A stretch of DNA of 6,592 bases from Actinomycetota bacterium (GTDB lineage Bacteria; Actinomycetota; UBA4738): assembly GCA_005888465.1 (NCBI GenBank), contig VAYJ01000153.1, forward strand, positions 1 through 6,592, written 5' to 3'. The notes beneath the pieces were generated by a model. It searched no databases. It was not told where the DNA came from and worked only from the letters and a program-made list of their open reading frames with translations. Position 1 is the first letter of the stretch. Each line of letters begins with the position of its first letter. A program made the translations under genes and the position numbers. Shown piece after piece: positions 1-5,607 of the stretch.

Positions 1-1216
1 CGGGCATGCGCCCGTTCATGAGATCGGCGACGATCCGGGCCGTGCCGCACGCCATGGTCCAGCCCATGTGGCCGTGGCCGCAGTTGAAGAAGAGATTGCG
101 ATGGCGGCCGAGACCAAGGATGGGCGGCCCATCCGGCGTCATCGGGCGCAGGCACGCGCGGTACTCTCCCCGATCGTAGTCGACGGCGTCGGGAAACACG
201 TCGCGCGCGAAGCGAAGGATGTTGTTGAAGTCGCGCGGCGTCCAGCCCCAGTCGTAGCCGGCGAACTCCGCGGTCGAGGTGAGGCGCAGCCGGTCGCCGA
301 GGCGCGACCAGCCGACCAGCCACTGTTCGTCGACCCCGGGGATGGTGGGCGCGAGGCCGCCTGGTTTGAGCGGAAAGGTCGAGGAATAGCCCTTGGCCGG
401 ATAGATGGGCAGGCTCACCCCCGCCGTCCGCGCGACGATCGGACTGCCCACCCCGAGGGCCAGCACGTAGTTGTCCGCGGTCAGGACGCCGTCGCTGGTG
501 ACGACGGCGTCGATGCGATCCCCACCGGCCCGGAGCGCGGCGACGCGGCAGCCGAGCTTCACGGTGAGGCCGAGCCGGTCCCGGCACAGCGCCCCCAGGC
601 GCTCCGTGAAGAGGCGCGAGTCGCCGCTCGAGTCGCCGAGATCGCGGATCGCTCCGGCGATCTTGGTCTTGACCGGCTCGAAGACCGGGTCGAGCTTCGC
701 CACCTCGCTCGCGTCGAGAACCTCCTGCTTCTGGCCGTGCTCGGCGAGGAGGGCCATCTTCTTCACCCCCGCCTCGAGCTCGGCCCGATTGCGATAGAGG
801 TACAGAGCTCCCTTCGCGATGGCCTCATACTCGAGCCCTTCAGTCCGCACCAGCTCGTTCATCACGCGCTGGCTGTACTGGCACAAGCGGAGCTTGACGA
901 GCGTGTTGCGCCGCGCCCGCGTCGCCGTGCACTCGCGCAGGAATCGAATCCCCCAGAGGTACAGGTGCGGGTCGGGGGCGAGCCGCACGCGGATGGGGGT
1001 TTCGGCGCCGCGCAGGGAGCGAAGCAACATGGCCGGCGCGCGCGGTGAGGCCCAGGCGAAGGAATGTCCGGGTGCGATGATCCCCGCATTGCCGGCGCTG
1101 GCTTCGAGCCCCAGCCCGTCCTTCTCCTCGAGGAGGGTCACCTCGTGGCCGGCCTGAGCGAGAAAATAGGCCGTGGTCACGCCGACGACGCCGCCACCCA
1201 GCACGAGGGTCTTCAT
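1..1216 (-). CDS. DadA-like FAD-dependent D-amino-acid dehydrogenase (3' end cut by window edge)
   Basis: This flavoprotein of the DAO/DadA family should oxidise a D-amino acid to the 2-oxo or imino acid and pass electrons to the respiratory chain. I read 405 residues from the ATG at 1216 with no stop before the window edge; DadA proteins are about 410-435 residues, so only a short tail is missing. The N-terminus is a Rossmann FAD site (VLGGGVVGVTTAYFLAQAG, Gly7-Gly12), with an acidic beta-2 end (LLEE, 28-31). The family signature EASAGNAGIIAPGHSFAWAS follows at about 38-57. The C-terminus has LRPMTPDGPPILG and then NCGHGHMGWTMACG, very close to the DadA C-terminal FAD/substrate block. The start lies 5 bp after the upstream racemase stop, and its AGAGG ribosome site overlaps that stop codon, so the two are probably co-transcribed and translationally coupled. 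Next to a hydroxyproline-epimerase homologue, a cis-4-hydroxy-D-proline or D-proline dehydrogenase role is likely (inference); a general D-amino-acid dehydrogenase is the alternative. Confidence 0.93.
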   Translation of the reverse strand, partial: MKTLVLGGGVVGVTTAYFLAQAGHEVTLLEEKDGLGLEASAGNAGIIAPGHSFAWASPRAPAMLLRSLRGAETPIRVRLAPDPHLYLWGIRFLRECTATRARRNTLVKLRLCQYSQRVMNELVRTEGLEYEAIAKGALYLYRNRAELEAGVKKMALLAEHGQKQEVLDASEVAKLDPVFEPVKTKIAGAIRDLGDSSGDSRLFTERLGALCRDRLGLTVKLGCRVAALRAGGDRIDAVVTSDGVLTADNYVLALGVGSPIVARTAGVSLPIYPAKGYSSTFPLKPGGLAPTIPGVDEQWLVGWSRLGDRLRLTSTAEFAGYDWGWTPRDFNNILRFARDVFPDAVDYDRGEYRACLRPMTPDGPPILGLGRHRNLFFNCGHGHMGWTMACGTARIVADLMNGRMP

Positions 1217-1221
1217 GTCCT

Positions 1222-2229
1222 CTAGACGTCGAGCAGGTAGCCGGCCCGCATCGGGTCGTCGGGATCGAACAGGAACTGGCTGAACCCGGTCAGGTACGCG
1301 GTGCCCGTGATCTCGGGCAGGATGGCCGGCCGCCCCTCCACCTCCGTCTCGCCGCCGATCCGGGCCGTGAAGCTGAGCCCGAGCAGGCCCTGGCTGACGA
1401 AAGTGGAGCCGACCCCCATGAGACCCCGGTGGTGGAAGAGGGCCAGTCGCGCGCACGTGCCCGATCCGCACGGGGCGGCGTCGACCTGGCCAGGGCCCCA
1501 GACGAGGGCGTTGGGCGAGACGCCATTAGCATCCGGCAGCTCGTGGACGAGCACGTTGTCCACGCTCGTCTTGCCCAGACCTGGCACCTCGACCTGGAGC
1601 TGGGCGTTGACCGCATCGCGGACGGCCATCCCGCGCTGGGCGATCCGCTTCGTGAGCTCTCGCCGCACCGACACGCCAACGTGCGCCGCCTCCACGATGG
1701 CGAAGACGTTGCCCACGCCGACTGCGATGTCGACCGGCACTTCGCCCACGCCCTCGACCTCGATCAAGCGCCCGGGCATCGCGACGAAGGACGGCGTCCA
1801 CCGGAGAGTGACCTCGCGGACACGATCACCCTCAGAGCGCGCGATCGTCTCGACGACACCGGCCTCCGTGTCGATGACGACCGGGGTCGCGACGCCCGTG
1901 CGCGGCACTAGCCCGGTCTCGACGGCCACGGTCGCCGCGCCGATCGTGCCCTCGCCACACGAGACGTAGTAGCCGCCCGGATAGATGAAGAAGAGGCCAA
2001 AGTGCGCGGAGGGCGTGACCGGCTCGGTCATGACCGCGATCAGAAGGCCGCGATGCCCGCGCGGCTCGAGGCAGAGGCCGGTGCGGAGATCGTCGAGATG
2101 CTCCTGGAACCACCGCCGCTTGTCGGCGATCGTGCTCCCCGGCAGTCGCCCGAGGCCGCTCGTGAGCAGCCTCATCCCGATCCCTGCCGTGTGGAAGTCG
2201 ATGGTCCCGATGACGCGATCGGATCGCAT
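1222..2229 (-). CDS. Proline racemase / 4-hydroxyproline 2-epimerase family protein
   Basis: This 335-residue cofactor-independent two-base racemase/epimerase belongs to the proline racemase family; members racemise proline, epimerise trans-4-hydroxy-L-proline, or dehydrate trans-3-hydroxy-L-proline. The N-terminal block (DRVIGTIDFHTAG) and EPRGHRG are typical. Both catalytic cysteines are present: Cys91 in SCGEGTIG and Cys254 in DAAPCGSGT, the latter with the conserved Asp250. Two Cys argue for a racemase/epimerase; the dehydratases carry Thr at the second position. Glu93 stands where most members have His (CGHG), which leaves the substrate uncertain. I chose the ATG at 2229 over the in-frame ATG at 2262. 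GGAGGT at 2234-2239 sits four bases before 2229, the family N-terminal block starts just after it, and a -10-like box at 2251-2256 lies inside the extra segment. The DadA-like gene follows after 5 bp, the usual pairing of an epimerase with a D-isomer dehydrogenase. Confidence 0.92.
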   Translation of the reverse strand: MRSDRVIGTIDFHTAGIGMRLLTSGLGRLPGSTIADKRRWFQEHLDDLRTGLCLEPRGHRGLLIAVMTEPVTPSAHFGLFFIYPGGYYVSCGEGTIGAATVAVETGLVPRTGVATPVVIDTEAGVVETIARSEGDRVREVTLRWTPSFVAMPGRLIEVEGVGEVPVDIAVGVGNVFAIVEAAHVGVSVRRELTKRIAQRGMAVRDAVNAQLQVEVPGLGKTSVDNVLVHELPDANGVSPNALVWGPGQVDAAPCGSGTCARLALFHHRGLMGVGSTFVSQGLLGLSFTARIGGETEVEGRPAILPEITGTAYLTGFSQFLFDPDDPMRAGYLLDV

Positions 2230-2233
2230 GAGC

Positions 2234-2239
2234 ACCTCC
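2234..2239 (-). promoter_or_regulatory. Ribosome binding site that sets the racemase start at 2229
   Basis: On the minus strand the sequence reads TGGAGGTGCTC then ATG, which puts GGAGGT four bases before the ATG at 2229. The ATG at 2262 would place this site inside the coding sequence and has no comparable site of its own. Confidence 0.75.
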
Positions 2240-2250
2240 AGATGAGGGCC

Positions 2251-2279
2251 ATGAGACTGCACCCGTCACGCCCTGTCAA
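2251..2279 (-). promoter_or_regulatory. Candidate sigma-70 promoter for the racemase-dehydrogenase pair
   Basis: Minus strand: a perfect -35 TTGACA (plus positions 2274-2279), a 17-bp spacer, and a -10-like TCTCAT (2251-2256, four of six bases match TATAAT). The predicted transcript would begin near 2244, giving a short leader that contains the GGAGGT site and the ATG at 2229. The weak -10 is typical of GC-rich genomes and could also mean an activator is needed. The call rests on box match and spacing alone. Confidence 0.5.
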
Positions 2280-2291
2280 GATCTGGGATCC

Positions 2292-2373
2292 GGGGTCAGG
2301 TCTCACAATCCGACATCGAGGCGGGGCCGATAGGACTTGCCGCTGGAAATGTATTAATGTGAGACCTGACCCC
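2292..2373. repeat. 82-bp inverted-repeat element (REP/MITE-like) in the divergent intergenic region
   Basis: The left end, GGGGTCAGGTCTCACA at 2292-2307, is an exact reverse complement of the right end, TGTGAGACCTGACCCC at 2358-2373. Pairing resumes imperfectly inward: 2309 pairs with 2356, and 2313-2316 pair with 2349-2352, so each arm is about 25 bases with four mismatches. The core between the arms (2317-2348) encodes nothing visible. I see no target-site duplication in the flanks. Very similar GGGGTCAGGTCT ends recur in many environmental genomes, often near REP-associated tyrosine transposases; this is from memory and was not searched. The element lies 12 bp upstream of the -35 box of the racemase promoter, and its right end is 2 bp before the nitrilase ribosome site. 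It may therefore affect both transcripts, for example as a hairpin in the nitrilase leader. Confidence 0.8.
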
Positions 2374-2375
2374 AA

Positions 2376-2381
2376 GGGAGG
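2376..2381 (+). promoter_or_regulatory. Ribosome binding site of the nitrilase-family gene
   Basis: GGGAGG stands eight bases before the ATG at 2390 and supports that start for the N-terminal part of the broken reading frame. It lies directly after the right arm of the inverted-repeat element, so a hairpin formed by the element could partly mask it. I found no convincing -35/-10 pair for this gene on the plus strand. Confidence 0.65.
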
Positions 2382-2557
2382 AACGTGAGATGGAACTGAG
2401 ACTCGCGGTGGTGCAGCCCGAAACGCTGACGGGCCCGGACGCTCCGAAGAACGTCGACCGCGCGGTCGCCTACATTCGCCAGGCGGCCCGCGACGGCGCC
2501 AAGCTCGTCATGCTCCCGGAAACGTACCCCGGCCCCTGCACGGTGCCCGTGGACTAC

Positions 2558-2561
2558 TCCC
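2558..2561 (+). other. Frameshift site in the nitrilase-family gene
   Basis: The upstream frame reads GTG GAC TAC TCC CGC ACG, and the family sequence resumes at CCG CAC GAG from 2560. One missing C in this homopolymer explains the switch. Nothing here looks like a programmed slippery heptamer with a downstream structure. Confidence 0.75.
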
Positions 2562-2598
2562 GCACGAGGCGCTCGCCGCTGTCGCGGGCGAGGAGAAC

Positions 2599-3231
2599 GT
2601 GTACGTGGTCGGCGGCGCCATCGAGTACATCCGCCCGGACGACGTCGGCCACGCCCCCTGCTACAACTGCCTCTACCTCTACGGTCCAGACGGCCAGCGC
2701 ATCGGCAAGTACTGGCGGACGACCCCGCCGGGCCCGTGGATCTATGAGGGCGGGAAGTTCTGGGACTTCAAGTACCAGGAAGCGGACGAGCTGCCGGTGT
2801 GGGACACGGAGTTCGGCAAGCTCGGCATCCTGATGTGCAGCGAGGTCTACGTGCCCGAGCTGTCACGGATGATGGCCCTCCAGGGCGCGCGCATCACCCT
2901 CCTGCCTGCCGGGCTCTGGCCGCCCCAGCTCCACGAGACCTGGCGCACCCTCATCTGGGCGCGCGCCATCGAGAACCTGATGATCACCGCGACGAGCCGC
3001 AACATCCTCGAGGGTGGCAGCGGCCACGCCATGATCTGCACTCCCGAAGAGATCCTGCTCGAGTCGCGGAAGCCCGGCGTCTTCACCGTGACGGTCGACC
3101 TCGCGCGCCTCGAGTGGCTGCGCGACGAGCTCGACCGCCGGGTGGACGGCACCCTGCCGTGGCGGACCAAGCCCGGCATCTTCAAGCAGTGGATCCGCCC
3201 GGAGCTCTATCGGGGCTACGAGCGGCTCTGA
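2599..3231 (+). CDS. Nitrilase-family 3' reading frame as it stands (210 residues from GTG)
   Basis: This frame holds most of the hydrolase fold and could be translated alone, because AGGAG at 2591-2595 precedes the GTG at 2599; that site may simply be the codons for Gly-Glu-Glu-Asn. Numbering follows the repaired 280-residue protein. The nucleophile is Cys150 in LGILMCSEVYVPELSR (codon at 2836). The usual catalytic-Lys motif (K-Y-R-K-x-H-L-P-G) reads KYWRTTPPG here, so Arg110 stands at the Lys position and Thr112 at the His. The later QGARITLLPAG, ARAIENLMITATSRN and GHAMICTPEEILLES blocks fit a standard family C-terminus. Without the first 70 residues it lacks catalytic Glu44 and the first beta strands, so this fragment alone is unlikely to be active. 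It may be annotated as a gene in its own right; I regard it as the 3' part of the broken gene. Confidence 0.6.
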   Translation: MYVVGGAIEYIRPDDVGHAPCYNCLYLYGPDGQRIGKYWRTTPPGPWIYEGGKFWDFKYQEADELPVWDTEFGKLGILMCSEVYVPELSRMMALQGARITLLPAGLWPPQLHETWRTLIWARAIENLMITATSRNILEGGSGHAMICTPEEILLESRKPGVFTVTVDLARLEWLRDELDRRVDGTLPWRTKPGIFKQWIRPELYRGYERL

Positions 3232-3242
3232 CGGGATCCCCG

Positions 3243-4454
3243 CTAGCGCCGCTGCACGGGATCTTCGGGATGGCGGAGGGGCGTCCATCGAAGGCCGAGG
3301 GTCGACACGTCGGGCGCGAGTACGTCGTCGCCGTCCGGCTTGATTCCCTTCTCCATCCACGCGACGAGGTCGTCGAAGGCCTGCTCACGTATTTCCCCGT
3401 CGAACCCGCAGTGGCTCGGCCACCGCACCGCCCGCTGCACGAGCAGATGGGCTGTGCCCGCGGCAACCGTCCGGCGCCGGTATGCCTGCTCGTTGCTCCA
3501 CGGCACGCGCGCATCCCCGGTCTCGTGGATGGCGAGTACGGGCACGGTGATCCGGCCGGTCAGTTCGGCAAGGGCCGGGTTCACGCTCCGCGACCTCGCG
3601 CCCTCGGCCGGCGCGATGCGACGGACCTTGGCGTTGAGCTCGTCCTCGGCGACGCCGAGGCCAGGGTCGATCCGGTATCTGACCTGCAACGTGCTCGCAT
3701 GTCGAAGGACTTCCTGGAACTCGGCCGCGCGCGTGCCCGCGATGTAGCGGAAGTAGTGGCGGGGGAGCCCCTGCAACCGCAGTGGCAGGTCGCCACCCAT
3801 CAGATATTTGAGGACGCTGTCGAAGCGCCGGCCCCGCTCCGTGTAGGCGGGCGGCGCCCCCATGCGAGGCAGCCATTGCGTGTTCACCCGGCCGATGAGG
3901 GTTTCCCGGTCGGGCGCCTCGAAGAGGTTGACCCCGCCGAGGTATTCGGCGGCGGCACGCGCGGCCACGTAAAGATCGGCATTCCCGATCCCATCGATGA
4001 CCCCGCACTCGATGAGCGCTCCTTGATACAGGCCCGGGTGGAGCTCGAGCGACACGATCGCGACGTGCCCTCCCACGGACTGCCCGTGGATGACCGTCCA
4101 TCGCGGCCGACGTACCTCCCGGATGAACAGCTCGAGCAGCGCTCGCATGTCATCCACGAACAGGTCGGGGCGGTAGTCCTCGGTGCGGAAGCTCGACGCG
4201 GCGAGCGCGTAACCCCGGTCCTGCAGGTACGAAGTCAGGGGCGAAACGAACGTGCCACCATCGTAACCGTGGGCAAAGAGAACGAGCCCGCCGTTCCAGC
4301 CCGCCGGCACCTCGATCAGGTACCGCCCACCCTCGTAAGTGCCCCGCCGGCTGATGGCGCCGCCGTCGCTGGCCAGGACCCTGGGCAGGGAGGGCCAGGC
4401 GGCGAGCGCAAGGAGAACCACGGCCACGAGAATGAGACGCCGACCCGGTGACAC
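3243..4454 (-). CDS. Secreted alpha/beta hydrolase
   Basis: This 403-residue serine hydrolase is probably exported. Residues 1-29 form a signal peptide: RR near the start, a hydrophobic run LILVAVVLLALAAW, then a likely cut near VLA-SDG. The alpha/beta hydrolase elements come in order: an oxyanion loop HGYDGG (62-67), the nucleophile elbow HGQSVGG with Ser126, Asp314 in ETGDARVPW, and His348 in WPSHCGF. About 180 residues between Ser and Asp form a long lid. The layout resembles esterase/lipase and prolyl-peptidase-like hydrolases, but I cannot name a substrate. GTG at 4454 is the start because an in-frame TAG lies 12 bases upstream and the signal peptide begins there; its ribosome site (AGGCGG) is weak. 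The gene lies 122 bp downstream of the binding-protein gene on the same strand and ends convergently with the nitrilase gene. A dienelactone-hydrolase-like or tannase-like enzyme is an alternative reading. Confidence 0.85.
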   Translation of the reverse strand: MSPGRRLILVAVVLLALAAWPSLPRVLASDGGAISRRGTYEGGRYLIEVPAGWNGGLVLFAHGYDGGTFVSPLTSYLQDRGYALAASSFRTEDYRPDLFVDDMRALLELFIREVRRPRWTVIHGQSVGGHVAIVSLELHPGLYQGALIECGVIDGIGNADLYVAARAAAEYLGGVNLFEAPDRETLIGRVNTQWLPRMGAPPAYTERGRRFDSVLKYLMGGDLPLRLQGLPRHYFRYIAGTRAAEFQEVLRHASTLQVRYRIDPGLGVAEDELNAKVRRIAPAEGARSRSVNPALAELTGRITVPVLAIHETGDARVPWSNEQAYRRRTVAAGTAHLLVQRAVRWPSHCGFDGEIREQAFDDLVAWMEKGIKPDGDDVLAPDVSTLGLRWTPLRHPEDPVQRR

Positions 4455-4576
4455 TATGTCCGCCTACTGGATTCTGTCATGGCTCTCCGCTTTCGTTCAA
4501 CGGCAGAGTTCGACGGTACTCCCGGGGCGCCCCATATTGGGGGTCGAGAGCGCCTCTCGGTCCGTCTCAGGGCACC
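4455..4576 (-). other. Intergenic gap with two small hairpins after the binding-protein gene
   Basis: On the minus strand, 17 bases after the binding-protein stop, a perfect 6-bp stem with a 3-base loop forms (CGAGAG/CTCTCG at 4545-4559). A second CCCC/GGGG stem with an ATATT loop follows at 4530-4542. Neither is followed by a U tract, so they are weak candidates for a terminator or an mRNA-processing structure. I see no clear promoter for the downstream hydrolase here. Confidence 0.3.
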
Positions 4577-5542
4577 TCACTGGATGACATGATCCGCTCG
4601 GCGCAGCAGCGGTGGCGGGATCGTCAGCCCGAGCGCCTTCGCTGTCTTGAGGTTGATGACTAGCTCGAACTTGGTGGGCTGCTCGACCGATAGGTCACCT
4701 GGCTTGGCCCCTTTGAGGATTTTGTCCACATACGTGGCCGCGCGCCGCCACAGCTCGGCGGTGTTCGGCCCGTAGGACATGAGGCCGCCAGCGTCCGCGA
4801 ACTCTCTTAGCCCATACATGGATGGCAGTCGATTTCTCTGTGCCAAGCTCGCAATCTGGCCCCGATTCGCGAACACCGGGGGATTTAGCGCAGAGACAAT
4901 TAACGCCTCCGCCCGTCCGTTCGTCACCGCTGAGAAGGCGCGATTGAAGTCGTCGGCGCCGCTCACTTCAACGGACTGGAGCTGCAGACACAGTGAACGC
5001 GCTGCACTCTGCGTTTCTTCGGGATTCCAGATGATTGCTATTCGGGAGAGTCTGGGGGCGGCTTCCTTCAGGAGCTCTAACCTCTTCGCGCTGAGCTCCG
5101 GGACCATCATGCTGAAGCCGGTGACATTCCCGCCGGGGCGCGCCAGGCTCGCGACGAACCCCGTGGCGACCGGATCGGTACTGTTGGCCATCACAATCGG
5201 GATCGTCTGAGTCTGTTGTTTGACTGCCGCAATTCCCACATCCGTAGACGTCACGATCACGTCCACCTTAATGCGCACCAGTTCGGCGGCGATCTCGGAT
5301 ATCCGATCGACCCGGGCTTCGCCAAAGCGGCGCTCCAAGATGATGGATTGCCCTTCCACATACCCGTGCTCCCGCATCCCCTGTTTGAACGCCTCGAAGA
5401 AATGCGAAGAACCGGCCGGAGTGCCCGCATGGAGAACGCCGATTCTGGGGACCTTCGCCGCCTGTTGCGCGTCGACGGTGAGCGGCACAGCGAGCGTACC
5501 GAGGGTCAGCGTGACGATGAGCGTGAGCGCTCTCCCGATCAT
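4577..5542 (-). CDS. ABC transporter substrate-binding protein (ABC_sub_bind / TrpX-like family)
   Basis: This 321-residue periplasmic binding protein belongs to the ABC_sub_bind group, whose relatives include TrpX and BmpA-like proteins. The N-terminus is a signal peptide (MIGRALTLIVTLTLGTLAVP, cut near VDA-QQA at 25-26), followed by the typical VPRIGVLHAG. Other family blocks are GYVEGQSIILERR (61-72), IPIVMANSTDPVATGFVASL (114-133), ARPGGNVTGFS (134-144), YGLREFADAGGLMSYGPN (243-260), and PTKFELVINLKTAKALGLTI near the end. I chose the ATG at 5542 over 5611 because AGAGGG stands four bases upstream and the signal peptide starts there. The segment around IWNPEETQSAARSL (171-184) looks about ten residues shorter than usual. 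No permease or ATPase gene is in the window, so the transporter is incomplete here. Ligands of this family are mostly unknown; neighbours suggest an amino acid or opine-like compound (inference). Its base composition looks less GC-rich than the flanking genes. Confidence 0.92.
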   Translation of the reverse strand: MIGRALTLIVTLTLGTLAVPLTVDAQQAAKVPRIGVLHAGTPAGSSHFFEAFKQGMREHGYVEGQSIILERRFGEARVDRISEIAAELVRIKVDVIVTSTDVGIAAVKQQTQTIPIVMANSTDPVATGFVASLARPGGNVTGFSMMVPELSAKRLELLKEAAPRLSRIAIIWNPEETQSAARSLCLQLQSVEVSGADDFNRAFSAVTNGRAEALIVSALNPPVFANRGQIASLAQRNRLPSMYGLREFADAGGLMSYGPNTAELWRRAATYVDKILKGAKPGDLSVEQPTKFELVINLKTAKALGLTIPPPLLRRADHVIQ

Positions 5543-5607
5543 CTTGCCCTCTGCCGCCCGAACTCGTTTGGACGAAGAGAGCTGTCCTCGGTGACGGGTT
5601 GCTCCAC

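Larger units (their letters stand above)
2390..3231 (+). pseudogene. Nitrilase-superfamily (carbon-nitrogen hydrolase) gene with a -1 frameshift
   Basis: The family hydrolyses nitriles, amides or N-carbamoyl groups through a Glu-Lys-Cys triad. The N-terminal part starts at ATG 2390 behind GGGAGG and encodes MELRLAVVQPETLTG up to LPETYPGPCTVPVDY, including the catalytic Glu44. The rest of the family (PHEALAAVAGEENVYVVGG onward, to 3231) is in another frame. Restoring one C in the CCC run at 2559-2561 (TACTCCCCG, giving D-Y-S-P-H-E) joins the parts into a continuous protein of about 280 residues, a normal length for the family. As written, the first frame runs on as nonsense to 2833. The rest of the sequence is well preserved, so the break is either recent or a sequencing/assembly error. 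The gene ends 11 bp from the convergent hydrolase stop. Substrate unknown; beside the D-amino-acid genes, an amide or N-carbamoyl amino acid is plausible. Confidence 0.8.

Noticed and set aside
68..1048. Plus-strand open frame opposite the DadA-like gene
   Set aside because: The minus-strand reading gives clear DadA motifs over the whole region; the plus-strand translation has no recognisable features.
2337..2357. Plus-strand promoter for the nitrilase gene built from TTGCCG and TATTAA
   Set aside because: The spacing between the boxes is about nine bases, too short for sigma-70, and no better pair is present.
2555..2600. Programmed ribosomal frameshift in the nitrilase gene
   Set aside because: There is no X-XXY-YYZ slippery heptamer or clear downstream stimulator, and the family is not known to use frameshifting; a one-base loss in the C run explains it more simply.
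3233..3240. GGGATCCC palindrome between the two convergent stops as a bidirectional terminator
   Set aside because: It is only eight bases, has no loop and no flanking T or A tract; it is expected by chance.
2799..4451. Long plus-strand open frame of 550 codons opposite the alpha/beta hydrolase
   Set aside because: Its translation is low-complexity Arg/Ala/Pro/Gly-rich sequence with no domain, and it covers a minus-strand gene with signal peptide and catalytic motifs. It is a product of GC-rich codon bias.
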